Assembly: GCA_016931555.1 (NCBI GenBank)
Contig: JAFGEM010000048.1
Location: forward strand, 1-7,695
DNA: 7,695 bases
Reading direction: 5' to 3'
Source of the DNA: Candidatus Iainarchaeum sp.
GTDB taxonomy: Archaea > Iainarchaeota > Iainarchaeia > Iainarchaeales > GCA-2688035
The position numbers and the translations under genes are program-made. Below, piece by piece: positions 1 to 5,791 of this stretch. Under the pieces are notes generated by a model. That model was not told where the DNA came from and searched no databases. It saw only the letters and a program-made list of their open reading frames with translations. The stretch's first letter is position 1. The number at the start of each line of letters is the position of its first letter.

Positions 1-3
1 ATT

Positions 4-13
4 CTAAAATATC
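4..13 (+). promoter_or_regulatory. possible TATA box for the DUF59 gene
   Basis: An AT-rich stretch (TAAAATATC-like) lies about 35-45 nt before the first ATG. It is followed by a GGAG-type ribosome-binding site at about 33-38, some 11 nt before the start. The left edge of the window cuts the context, so this could equally be the tail of an upstream gene. Weak support. Confidence 0.3.
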
Positions 14-48
14 TTGAGTCAAGTGAAGCAAAGGAGAAGCAAACAAAA

Positions 49-351
49 ATGGTTTTAAAAAAAGAAGTGGAAAAGGCATTGCAAAAGGCAAAGCACCCTG
101 AGTTTGACAGGCGCCTTTTTGAATGTTCAATGATAAGGCAGGTAGAAATCATCAAAGGCAAGCCGGTAGTGACTTTAACAGTTCCTTTTTTGCACGTTCC
201 TATCAGGGAGCAACTGGTTCAATTGATTAAGAAAAGGGTAGAAGATGATACCGGCGCAAAAGCGGGTATTGTGGTAAAAGAGATGAGTGAAGAGGAAAAA
301 AAGGTTTTTGGAAAGGTAGTAAAAGAAGTTCGTGGGCAGCAAAGCAAGTAA
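49..351 (+). CDS. DUF59/MIP18-like iron-sulfur assembly protein
   Basis: This 100-residue protein fits the DUF59/MIP18 (SufT/PaaD-like) fold over nearly its full length. A helical N-terminus is followed by HPEFDRRLF (16-24), where the family usually has a DPE...DLGL segment. A beta strand VVTLTVPF (40-47) comes next, then VPIREQLVQLIKKRVED, the helix that normally follows a GCP motif. DUF59 proteins act in Fe-S cluster assembly and form the N-terminal domain of many Mrp/ApbC ATPases. Here the domain is a separate gene just upstream of two ferredoxin-containing Mrp/MinD-type ATPases, which suggests a partner role (inference). The family GCP cysteine is absent (HVP at 49-51); the only cysteine is C26. 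The start is ATG with GGAG upstream. A T-rich stretch follows the stop. Confidence 0.75.
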   Translation: MVLKKEVEKALQKAKHPEFDRRLFECSMIRQVEIIKGKPVVTLTVPFLHVPIREQLVQLIKKRVEDDTGAKAGIVVKEMSEEEKKVFGKVVKEVRGQQSK

Positions 352-363
352 GGGTTTTTCTTT
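352..363 (+). terminator. T-rich terminator after the DUF59 gene
   Basis: The stop codon is followed at once by GGGTTTTTCTTTTC, an oligo-T stretch of the kind that ends archaeal transcripts without needing a hairpin. The next gene has its own TATA box at 417-426, which supports separate transcription. Confidence 0.4.
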
Positions 364-416
364 TCATGCAATGCAAAAGCCAAGGCCCAAATAATAATGC
401 ACATATGCCCAAAACC

Positions 417-426
417 TATTTAAATT
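417..426 (+). promoter_or_regulatory. TATA box of the MinD-ferredoxin operon
   Basis: TATTTAAATT is a good archaeal TATA box. It ends 29 nt before the ATG at 455, so the transcript would begin only a few bases before the start codon. GGTG at 447-450 may serve as a minimal ribosome-binding site. Confidence 0.55.
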
Positions 427-454
427 GTTTGATGGACATTTGAATTGGTGTAAG

Positions 455-1288
455 ATGAAGCAGATTGCAATTACAGGTGGCAAGGGTGGCACAGGGAAAA
501 GCACTGTTGCAACAGCCCTTGCTGTTGCACTTGGAAAAAAGCACAAAGTGCTTTTGGTTGATGCTGATGTTGACTGCCCAAACGACCACCTGCTGCTCGG
601 CATTAAAAGAAAGAAAGTGAAAACAGTCAGGCAGAGAATCCCAAAACTGAATGAGGATAAATGCGCAAAGTGCGGGCTTTGCAGCACAGTGTGCAAGGTA
701 AATGCAGTGTTTGGCCCAAAGGGAAAAATGCCAATATTCATGCAGCAGCAGTGCAATGGCTGCGGCGCATGCGTGCTAAGCTGCCCAGCCAAAGCAATCA
801 GCTGGGCAAAAAAAGAAATCGGCTACGTCTACAAAGGAAAGGGGCACGGGATTGACTTTATTTCAGGAGAGCTCAAGGTAAACGAGGCTGTTTCAGAATT
901 CGTTGTAAGTGCATTAAAAGAAATCTCCAAGGAAATTGGAAAAAAGTATGATTTTGTCGTTGTTGACACTGCAGCAGGAACACACTGCGACGTAATTGAG
1001 GCATTGAAAGGGGCAGATGTTGCCCTGGCGGTTACAGAGCCGACCCCACTGGGGCAGCATGACCTTGAGCTGATTATGAACCTGCTGAAAAGGCTTGGGA
1101 TAAATTTTGAAATTATCTTAAACAGGTTTGAGGAAGGGAACACTGCTCTTATTGAGGATAGTGCTGCAATGCACGGCAAAAAAATTTGGGGAAAAATCCC
1201 TTACAAAAAAGAAATAATGGAAGCCTACAGCAAAGGTGTTCCCGTAGAAGATAATAGCATAGGAAAAATAATGGAATTGGTTGAATGA
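455..1288 (+). CDS. MinD/Mrp-superfamily ATPase with inserted 2[4Fe-4S] ferredoxin, copy 1
   Basis: This 277-residue cytosolic P-loop ATPase belongs to the MinD/Mrp group carrying an inserted ferredoxin (COG1149 type). The deviant Walker A is GGKGGTGKST (8-17), with both the signature lysine K10 and K15. VDADVD (35-40) is the A' motif and VVVDTAAGT (168-176) the Walker B/switch II. Between them lie two CxxCxxCxxxC clusters: C70, C73, C76, C80 and C100, C103, C106, C110, expected to hold two [4Fe-4S] clusters. The family is linked to ATP-dependent Fe-S or electron-transfer chemistry; the substrate is unknown. I chose ATG 455 rather than an in-frame TTG at 425 because homologues begin a few residues before the P-loop and 425 overlaps the TATA box. 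The stop overlaps the next start (ATGA), so the two genes are translationally coupled. Usual PP after Walker B is AA here. Confidence 0.88.
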   Translation: MKQIAITGGKGGTGKSTVATALAVALGKKHKVLLVDADVDCPNDHLLLGIKRKKVKTVRQRIPKLNEDKCAKCGLCSTVCKVNAVFGPKGKMPIFMQQQCNGCGACVLSCPAKAISWAKKEIGYVYKGKGHGIDFISGELKVNEAVSEFVVSALKEISKEIGKKYDFVVVDTAAGTHCDVIEALKGADVALAVTEPTPLGQHDLELIMNLLKRLGINFEIILNRFEEGNTALIEDSAAMHGKKIWGKIPYKKEIMEAYSKGVPVEDNSIGKIMELVE

Positions 1289-2166
1289 AGCGGATAACAG
1301 TTCTCTCTGGCAAGGGCGGAGTTGGAAAGAGCAGCATTGCTGCTTCGCTTGCAATCGCTTTGTCAAAAGAACACAAAATAATTTGCGCAGACTGCGATGT
1401 TGACGCATCAAACTTAGCGCTTGTGGTTGGCTTAAGAGAAAAAGACTTTGAGCAGTGGAAAAAGATTTCAACAAACGAAAAGGCCATTTTGGATGAGAAA
1501 AAATGCAGGGGGTGCAGAAAATGCGTTGACGTTTGCCATTTTAATGCAATCTCCTGGAACAAGGAAAAAAAGCAGCCGGTGTTTGACCGTTTTTCCTGTG
1601 AAGGCTGTGGTGTTTGCCAGATTGTTTGCCCTAATAAGGCCATTGAGCTGAAACAGGTTAAAAACGCAAAAATAGGGTTTGGAAAGACAAAATATGGTTT
1701 TTATGTGGTTTCAGGCCAGCTTGAAATGGGTGAATCAGGCAGCGGAAAAGTTGTTGCTGAAGTAAAAAAGCTTGCGGAGGAAAAAAGCGGAAAAGCAGAC
1801 CTAATGATTATTGACGCGGCAGCAGGAATAGGCTGCCCGGTGATTGCATCAGTTGTTGGAAGCGATTACGTTGTTGGTGTTACAGAACCAACTCCTTCCG
1901 GATTGTCTGACTTGAAGAGGGCTTTGCAGATGGTCAACCATTTTGGGATACCATACGGCATAGTCATAAACAAGCACGACCTGAATCCAAAATTCACAAA
2001 AGAAGTGGAAAAATTTGCAGAAGAAAATGGAACAGAGGTTCTTGCAAAAATACCTTACAATAAGGGGTTTGCGGACGCGCTTGTAAACCTTGTGCCTGTA
2101 ATCATTTACAGCCCAAAAACAAAAAAATTCTTTGAAGACATAGCAAGCAAAATCCCTAAAAATTAG
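1285..2166 (+). CDS. MinD/Mrp-superfamily ATPase with inserted 2[4Fe-4S] ferredoxin, copy 2
   Basis: This 293-residue paralogue of the preceding gene has the same layout. The Walker A is SGKGGVGKSS (8-17), followed by CADCDVDASN (34-43) and the ferredoxin insert with C74, C77, C80, C84 and C105, C108, C111, C115. Switch II is IIDAAAGIGCPV (175-186), and EPTPSGLSDL (201-210) matches the family. It starts at an ATG overlapping the stop of copy 1, a classic coupled pair, so the two products probably act together, perhaps as a heterodimer (inference; the family is dimeric on ATP binding). Each copy keeps a full P-loop and all eight cluster cysteines, so neither looks degenerate. Both have a cysteine shortly after switch II (C178 in copy 1, C184 here). 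The C-terminal CxxC of Mrp/Nbp35-type carriers is absent from both. Confidence 0.88.
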   Translation: MKRITVLSGKGGVGKSSIAASLAIALSKEHKIICADCDVDASNLALVVGLREKDFEQWKKISTNEKAILDEKKCRGCRKCVDVCHFNAISWNKEKKQPVFDRFSCEGCGVCQIVCPNKAIELKQVKNAKIGFGKTKYGFYVVSGQLEMGESGSGKVVAEVKKLAEEKSGKADLMIIDAAAGIGCPVIASVVGSDYVVGVTEPTPSGLSDLKRALQMVNHFGIPYGIVINKHDLNPKFTKEVEKFAEENGTEVLAKIPYNKGFADALVNLVPVIIYSPKTKKFFEDIASKIPKN

Positions 2167-2174
2167 GAAACCCA

Positions 2175-2214
2175 CTTAAATATTACGCACATTTAGTGAT
2201 TAAAAAGCAGGTGA
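2175..2214 (+). promoter_or_regulatory. TATA box and ribosome-binding site of the redox membrane protein gene
   Basis: CTTAAATATT (2175-2184) is a TATA-like box. GGTGA (2210-2214), complementary to the archaeal 16S rRNA 3' end, lies 9 nt before ATG 2224. A start of transcription around 2205 would fit both, and implies independent expression from the ATPase pair. Confidence 0.45.
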
Positions 2215-2223
2215 GAAGGGGAA

Positions 2224-3372
2224 ATGGAAAAAAGGGCTGCGTTAATTTTTTTCCTGTTGCTTCTGTGCGCAAGCGCGACAGCGCAGACAATTGATGCCCA
2301 GCAGGGAACAGGCCAGAACACAGTTACAGTTTACTTCTTCTGGAGGGAAGGCTGCCCATACTGCGCAAAAGAGGATGAATTCCTTAAAGGCCTTGAGGCA
2401 AAATACCCTGAACTCGAGGTCCATTACCTGCTTACAAGCGAGAACAGGCCGCTCTTTGAAAAGCTTGCTGCAAAAAATGGGGCAACAACCCAGTGGGTCC
2501 CTGCCTTGTTCATAGAAGGCTGCGATTTTTACAGGGTTGGGTTCAATGACCAGATTGGAATGGAAATAGAGGCACAGATAAATGAAATGATTAGTGAAAT
2601 AAACAATCCAACATGCCAGGATGAGCGCTACATCACAGTCCCAATAATTGGAAAGGTTGACCTGCAGAACATTTCACTCCCAATTTTCACAGTGGCTATT
2701 GCAGGCCTTGACGGCCTGAACCCATGCGCCATCTGGGTTCTGATGTTTTTGCTTTCGCTGCTGATTTACGCAAAAAGCAGGAGAAAAATACTATTTATAG
2801 GTGGGCTTTTCGTGGCAGTAAGTGGAATAATATACTTCCTGTTCATGGCAGCCTGGCTCAACATCTTCCTCTTCATAGGGTACACAGACATAATGCGCGC
2901 CCTGATTGCAGTGATTGCACTTGCTTTTGGAATAATAAACATGAAGGACTTTTTCTTCTTCAAAAAAGGGGTAAGCTTAACAATCCCTGATTCGGCAAAG
3001 CCAAAGCTTTTTGAGAAAATGCGCAAGCTTGTGCAGGAAGAGGCAACAATCACAACAGTGGCAGGGGTAATAGTGCTTGCAATATTTGTAAACCTCATAG
3101 AGCTTGCATGCACTCTGGGATTGCCTGCAATCTACACAAGAATCCTCACCCTGCAGAAAATTCCGCCAGTGCAGTACTACCTTTACCTGGCACTGTACAA
3201 TTTAATTTACGTGGTGCCTCTTGCAATCATTGTCAGCATTTTCGCATTCACACTTGGCGGCAGAAAGCTCACAGAAAAGCAGGGTCGCGTTTTGAAGCTG
3301 GTTTCAGGCGCACTGATGCTTGCACTCGGCCTGATAATGTTTTTCAGGCCGGAACTGCTCAGTTTTGCATAA
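2224..3372 (+). CDS. thioredoxin-CcdA/DsbD-like transmembrane thiol relay protein
   Basis: This 382-residue membrane protein starts with a signal or anchor segment (about 6-20) ending in a plausible ASATAQ cleavage region. A thioredoxin-fold domain (about 33-125) follows, with the active site CPYC (44-47) in REGCPYCAKED and a cis-proline at WVP (91-93). The C-terminal half has about six membrane segments (roughly 153-182, 188-216, 222-242, 276-300, 319-345, 354-374). It carries two membrane cysteines in CcdA/DsbD-like contexts: C168 in GLNPCA and C296 in ELACTLGLP. Such proteins pass electrons from cytoplasmic thioredoxin across the membrane to an outside thiol domain. The fused thioredoxin would be extracellular (inference from the signal peptide). 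DsbD usually carries its thioredoxin at the C-terminus, so the N-terminal placement is notable. C100 and C131 are additional cysteines. Confidence 0.82.
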   Translation: MEKRAALIFFLLLLCASATAQTIDAQQGTGQNTVTVYFFWREGCPYCAKEDEFLKGLEAKYPELEVHYLLTSENRPLFEKLAAKNGATTQWVPALFIEGCDFYRVGFNDQIGMEIEAQINEMISEINNPTCQDERYITVPIIGKVDLQNISLPIFTVAIAGLDGLNPCAIWVLMFLLSLLIYAKSRRKILFIGGLFVAVSGIIYFLFMAAWLNIFLFIGYTDIMRALIAVIALAFGIINMKDFFFFKKGVSLTIPDSAKPKLFEKMRKLVQEEATITTVAGVIVLAIFVNLIELACTLGLPAIYTRILTLQKIPPVQYYLYLALYNLIYVVPLAIIVSIFAFTLGGRKLTEKQGRVLKLVSGALMLALGLIMFFRPELLSFA

Positions 3373-3379
3373 GCACAGG

Positions 3380-3388
3380 TTTAAGTTT
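3380..3388 (+). promoter_or_regulatory. TATA box for a probably leaderless methylase transcript
   Basis: TTTAAGTTT lies about 24-32 nt before ATG 3412, and the sequence before the ATG (AATTGTATTCAA) has no Shine-Dalgarno match. Spacing and missing site together suggest a leaderless mRNA. Confidence 0.45.
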
Positions 3389-3411
3389 TTTCTCCAGCTA
3401 ATTGTATTCAA

Positions 3412-4512
3412 ATGCACCCAAAAAACTTGCATGAACTGGTAACCTTTGTCCCGAACAAGGCAGAACCAGTGCACAACTGGCTCTACTACAAGGAGGGGTT
3501 TTCACGCGGGGTTGTGGAATGGGCAGTGAAGGAATTTTCACTGGAAGGCCCTGTATGCGACCCGTTCTGTGGCGTAGGGACAACGCTGCTTGCATGCAAG
3601 CAGCTCAGCCTTGAAAGCATTGGCTTTGATGTAAGCCCGATGGCAGTCCTTGCAAGCGAAGTGAAAACCCGCAATTACAGCCTGGGAGAAATTGAAAAAA
3701 CCCTGAAAGAGTTCCACAAAATGCACCCAAGGGAAATCGGCAAGTTCCAGAACAAAAAAATAAGGCGCTTATTCCACGCAGGGCAACTTGACGACATATA
3801 CTTCTTTTACAGAAAGGTGCAGGAAATAGAGGATGCAAAAATAAGGAACTTTTTCCTGCTTGCACTGATTGACACCACAGGAAGGGTTGCAAACGTTGTA
3901 AAAATAGGCGGCTCGCTGAGGAAGCAGAGGAAGCCGCACTTCCCTGTGAAAAAGCTCTTTTTGGGAAAAGTGAAAAAAATGCTTCTTGACCTTGAGGCCC
4001 TGAAAATGTCAGAGACTGAGCCAAAGGTCTTTGAGGCAGATGCAAGAATGGCAAAGCTCAAGGAAAACTCAGTTGGCTCTGTTATTACCTCACCGCCCTA
4101 CCTGAACAAGATTGAGTACACAAAGGTCTACAAGATGGAATTAGGGCTTTTCTTCCAGGAGCAGGAAACCAAGCTGCGCGCATACATTGCAGATGAGGCA
4201 ACAGGCCATGCAGGAGAAACAAAAATGCCTGTGATTGCAAAAGCCTACTTTGACGATATGCACAGGGTTTTGAAGAACATGTTCCACTACCTGGTGCCGG
4301 GAGGCAAGGCAATAATCGTGGTTGGTGGGGGCTGCTTTCCATACGAAACAGTTGAATCAGATGACATTCTCCTTGAGGAAGCTGAAAAAATTGGTTTCAA
4401 AAAAATTGACAAGATTGTGGCAAGAAATGTGCAATGCATGCGCAACAGGACAATAAAGGTTGGGACAGTAAGAGAAAGCGTTTTAGTGCTGGAAAAGCCA
4501 ACAGAGAACTAA
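3412..4512 (+). CDS. SPPY-type amino-methyltransferase, probable orphan DNA methylase
   Basis: This 366-residue class I SAM methyltransferase has the AdoMet motif DPFCGVGTT (50-58), the acidic second strand GFDVSP (71-76), and the catalytic TSPPY (226-230) followed by LNKIEYTKVYKMEL. The SPPYLN-x-x-(E/D)Y pattern is typical of DNA N4-cytosine/N6-adenine methylases; tRNA m2G enzymes such as Trm11 usually show DPPYG. The AdoMet motif comes before SPPY, separated by about 150 residues with a basic stretch GGSLRKQRKPHFPVKK (166-181), which could contact nucleic acid (inference). A C-terminal strand pair around PGGKAIIVVGGG (297-307) completes the fold. No restriction enzyme or specificity subunit lies next to it, so if it acts on DNA it is a solitary methylase, perhaps for regulation or replication control. 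An RNA substrate cannot be excluded. Confidence 0.72.
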   Translation: MHPKNLHELVTFVPNKAEPVHNWLYYKEGFSRGVVEWAVKEFSLEGPVCDPFCGVGTTLLACKQLSLESIGFDVSPMAVLASEVKTRNYSLGEIEKTLKEFHKMHPREIGKFQNKKIRRLFHAGQLDDIYFFYRKVQEIEDAKIRNFFLLALIDTTGRVANVVKIGGSLRKQRKPHFPVKKLFLGKVKKMLLDLEALKMSETEPKVFEADARMAKLKENSVGSVITSPPYLNKIEYTKVYKMELGLFFQEQETKLRAYIADEATGHAGETKMPVIAKAYFDDMHRVLKNMFHYLVPGGKAIIVVGGGCFPYETVESDDILLEEAEKIGFKKIDKIVARNVQCMRNRTIKVGTVRESVLVLEKPTEN

Positions 4513-4555
4513 TGAATATATTTAAATATGTGTTTTCACATAATTCATTGGTGAT
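4511..4555 (+). promoter_or_regulatory. vapBC promoter with nested inverted repeats and ribosome-binding site
   Basis: TATTTAAATA (4519-4528) is a TATA box and is itself a palindrome. Around it AATGAAT (4511-4517) pairs with ATTCATT (4543-4549), and TATGTG (4527-4532) with CACATA (4537-4542) across TTTT. This is a likely operator for autorepression by the antitoxin. GGTGAT (4550-4555) is a strong Shine-Dalgarno sequence 6 nt before the ATG. Confidence 0.5.
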
Positions 4556-4561
4556 TGTTTT

Positions 4562-4801
4562 ATGGGCAACATGACTTTGGCGGTATCAGATGAGCTTCAG
4601 GAAAAGATGTCAAAACACAAGGAAATAAGGTGGAGCAATATCGCAAGGGAAACCTTTGAGGAACGCATAAAAGAGCTGGAATTAATGGACAAAATTCTTA
4701 AAGACAGCAAACTTACTGAAGCAGATGCTGAAGAGATTGGAAACAAGGTAAAGGCAGAAATCAGGAAGCGTTTTGAGAAAAGGTTTGGTTCATGGAACTA
4801 G
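4562..4801 (+). CDS. vapB: VapB-type antitoxin
   Basis: This 79-residue protein has the shape of archaeal VapB antitoxins. A short N-terminal strand MTLAVSDELQEKM (4-16) and a following helix with WSNIARETFEERI (24-36) together suggest a ribbon-helix-helix DNA-binding half. A charged helical tail with LKDSKLTEADAEEIGNKVKAEI (46-67) would wrap the toxin. It would neutralise the PIN RNase encoded next and repress its own promoter, where inverted repeats overlap the TATA box. The start at 4562 fits a GGTGAT site 6 nt upstream; the internal ATG at 4571 (M4) is an alternative and is closer to where the strand begins. The 3' end overlaps the toxin start by 10 nt, the usual coupled arrangement. Confidence 0.75.
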   Translation: MGNMTLAVSDELQEKMSKHKEIRWSNIARETFEERIKELELMDKILKDSKLTEADAEEIGNKVKAEIRKRFEKRFGSWN

Positions 4802-5205
4802 TTGTGGATACTAACAGGGTTATTGCTGCACTCATAAAAGATGGGTTAAGCAGAAAAATCATACTAAGCAGAAAGTTCTCATTGTACACGGTGGAGTTTG
4901 GGATAAAGGAAGTGCAAAAATACAAAACACTGATAAAAAGGAAAGCAAAAGTGAACGAGCAGGAGTTCAACTTTTTAATGAAACACCTTTTGTCAAAAGT
5001 AATGGTTTTGTCGGAGGAAGAGATTTCAAAAAAATCGGTTTCCAACGCACTCAAATTAATGGGAAAAATTGACATCAACGATGTTCCATTTATAGCCTTG
5101 TCAATAGAGCTTGGGAACAAAGCAATCTGGTCAGACGACAACCACTTTAAGCAGCAGAAGAAGATAAGGGCCATGACAACAAAAGAACTTGGAAAACAGC
5201 TTTGA
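4792..5205 (+). CDS. vapC: PIN-domain RNase toxin, VapC type
   Basis: This 137-residue PIN-domain protein has the acidic residues expected of a metal-dependent RNase: D6 in VVDTNRV, E40 in FGIKEVQKY, D97 in DINDVPFIALS and D115/D116 in IWSDDNHF. The C-terminus, MTTKELGKQL, matches the TT-EL ending common in this PIN group. VapC toxins cleave tRNA or rRNA when the antitoxin is lost; the target here is unknown. A tRNA gene lies about 550 bp downstream, but nothing ties the two together. The ATG lies 10 nt inside the antitoxin gene in another frame, giving a translationally coupled pair. All acidic positions are kept, so the toxin looks active. Confidence 0.8.
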   Translation: MELVVDTNRVIAALIKDGLSRKIILSRKFSLYTVEFGIKEVQKYKTLIKRKAKVNEQEFNFLMKHLLSKVMVLSEEEISKKSVSNALKLMGKIDINDVPFIALSIELGNKAIWSDDNHFKQQKKIRAMTTKELGKQL

Positions 5206-5228
5206 CAGGGAAAAGCCCAAAAAGGAAG

Positions 5229-5282
5229 AATTATAAGCACCTTATACATATTATTTGCAAATTCCTTAACTTTTCAGGAGGT
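5229..5282 (+). promoter_or_regulatory. promoter region and strong RBS of the 51-codon gene
   Basis: AT-rich candidates ATTATAAG (5229-5236) and CTTATACATATTATT (5241-5255) could act as TATA boxes. AGGAGGT (5276-5282) is a near-perfect Shine-Dalgarno site 8 nt before ATG 5291. It is the strongest such site in the window and decides this start. Confidence 0.5.
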
Positions 5283-5290
5283 AAAAAAAA

Positions 5291-5446
5291 ATGGCTGGAA
5301 AAAAACCATTCGGAGGATACAGTGTCTGCTTCAAGGGCTGCTCTGACAGCATGGAATCAGTCTTTGGAACAGGAAAGATTGCCCCAAGCGAAATGACAAA
5401 AAAGCTCTGGGCTTACGTAAAGAAAAAGGGCCTTGCAGGGAAGTAA
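5291..5446 (+). CDS. 51-residue microprotein with SWIB-like half domain
   Basis: A short gene supported by a near-perfect AGGAGGT site, its own AT-rich promoter and a terminator-like palindrome just after the stop. The product starts MAGKKPFGGYSVCF and has a CFKGC pair (C13, C17). The segment VFGTGKIAPSEMTKKLWAYVKKKGLAGK (24-51) resembles the first half of the SWIB/MDM2 domain, where a loop and the pattern L...VVKKLW-Y-I-K--L recur. Key residues that match are M36, K38, L39, W40, Y42, K44 and L48. SWIB domains occur in chromatin remodelling subunits and in stand-alone bacterial and archaeal proteins; a DNA- or protein-binding role is only inference. A second in-frame reading over this stretch lacks comparable signals. 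Real gene: likely. Family: tentative. Confidence 0.7.
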   Translation: MAGKKPFGGYSVCFKGCSDSMESVFGTGKIAPSEMTKKLWAYVKKKGLAGK

Positions 5447-5460
5447 AAAAGCCTTTTTTT
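5445..5460 (+). terminator. palindrome with T-run after the microprotein gene
   Basis: AAAAAAG (5445-5451) and CTTTTTT (5453-5459) form a perfect inverted repeat ending in a run of seven T, directly at the stop codon. The oligo-T stretch alone would suffice as an archaeal terminator. Confidence 0.5.
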
Positions 5461-5468
5461 CCTAAGGG

Positions 5469-5497
5469 AAACCTTTTGGAAAAAGGTTTGCGAAAAA
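5469..5497 (+). repeat. hairpin repeat family, copy 1
   Basis: AAACCTTTT (5469-5477), loop GGA, AAAAGGTTT (5481-5489): a perfect 9-bp stem followed by the conserved tail GCGAAAAA (5490-5497). It is the sense-strand copy just downstream of the microprotein gene. The same stem core and tail recur at 5794-5830 and, inverted, at 5943-5979. Confidence 0.75.
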
Positions 5498-5524
5498 CTG
5501 CATTTGGCAGAAAAAAAAGCCTTG

Positions 5525-5571
5525 GGAAAGGGCAATTGCATAGCAATTGCAGGCCCTTCCTTAATTTTTTT
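5525..5571 (+). terminator. stem-loop with T-run, terminator or 3' end of a small RNA
   Basis: GGAAAGGGC pairs with GGCCCTTCC (one bulged A). Inside it GCAATTGC is present twice around ATA, so the inner stem pairs too. TTAATTTTTTT follows directly (5561-5571). On the plus strand this looks like a classic hairpin plus U-tract. It lies about 80 nt after the first terminator of the microprotein gene, so it may be a back-up terminator or the 3' end of an unannotated RNA. Confidence 0.5.
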
Positions 5572-5724
5572 AGGCAACTTGAAATTGAACCGGAAAAGGC
5601 AATGGGCTGAAGAATTTCCTTTAAAAAAACAACTGTAAACAATTAAATTAGACATTTCTTGCTTTGCTTGCACAATGCGTGCGAAGCGGGCAAATGGCAT
5701 TGAGCGCATGGAAGGCGCGAAATG

Positions 5725-5753
5725 GCATAAATCATACTCGGATTTTGCCGAGT
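5725..5753 (+). promoter_or_regulatory. possible tRNA promoter and upstream hairpin
   Basis: GCATAAATC (5725-5733) sits 22-30 nt before the tRNA 5' end, the right distance for a TATA box. ACTCGG (5736-5741) pairs with CCGAGT (5748-5753) across ATTTTG, ending one base before the mature tRNA. The hairpin could be the 5' leader removed by RNase P, or coincidence. Confidence 0.35.
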
Positions 5754-5791
5754 TGCCCTGGTAGTCTATCGGTTAGGATACGGCCCTGTCG

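Larger units (their letters stand above)
5447..5754. other. structured intergenic stretch without a supported protein gene
   Basis: These 308 bases hold a terminator palindrome, repeat copy 1, a long hairpin with T-run (5525-5571), an imperfect hairpin at 5661-5691 (GCTT-GCAC against GTGC-G-AAGC, extendable by G:U pairs), a 9-bp direct repeat AAATGGCAT (5692-5700 and 5720-5728), and a small hairpin just before the tRNA. No reading frame here has a start signal or recognisable product. Short RNAs are possible but not shown. Confidence 0.6.

Noticed and set aside
425..454. TTG start that would add 10 residues to the first ATPase
   Set aside because: It overlaps the TATA box, and the ATG at 455 places the P-loop at the usual distance from the N-terminus.
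3412..5205. Restriction-modification or larger defence island
   Set aside because: There is only one methylase and one toxin-antitoxin pair, with separate promoters and no nuclease or specificity subunit; grouping them would be guesswork.
5202..5396. Plus-strand 64-residue frame overlapping the vapC stop
   Set aside because: It overlaps the microprotein gene in another frame and lacks a ribosome-binding site; the 51-codon frame has AGGAGGT and domain similarity.
5692..5728. Direct repeat AAATGGCAT, two copies 28 bp apart
   Set aside because: It is nine bases in a low-complexity AT/GC mix, with no further copies or link to a known signal; kept only as a note.
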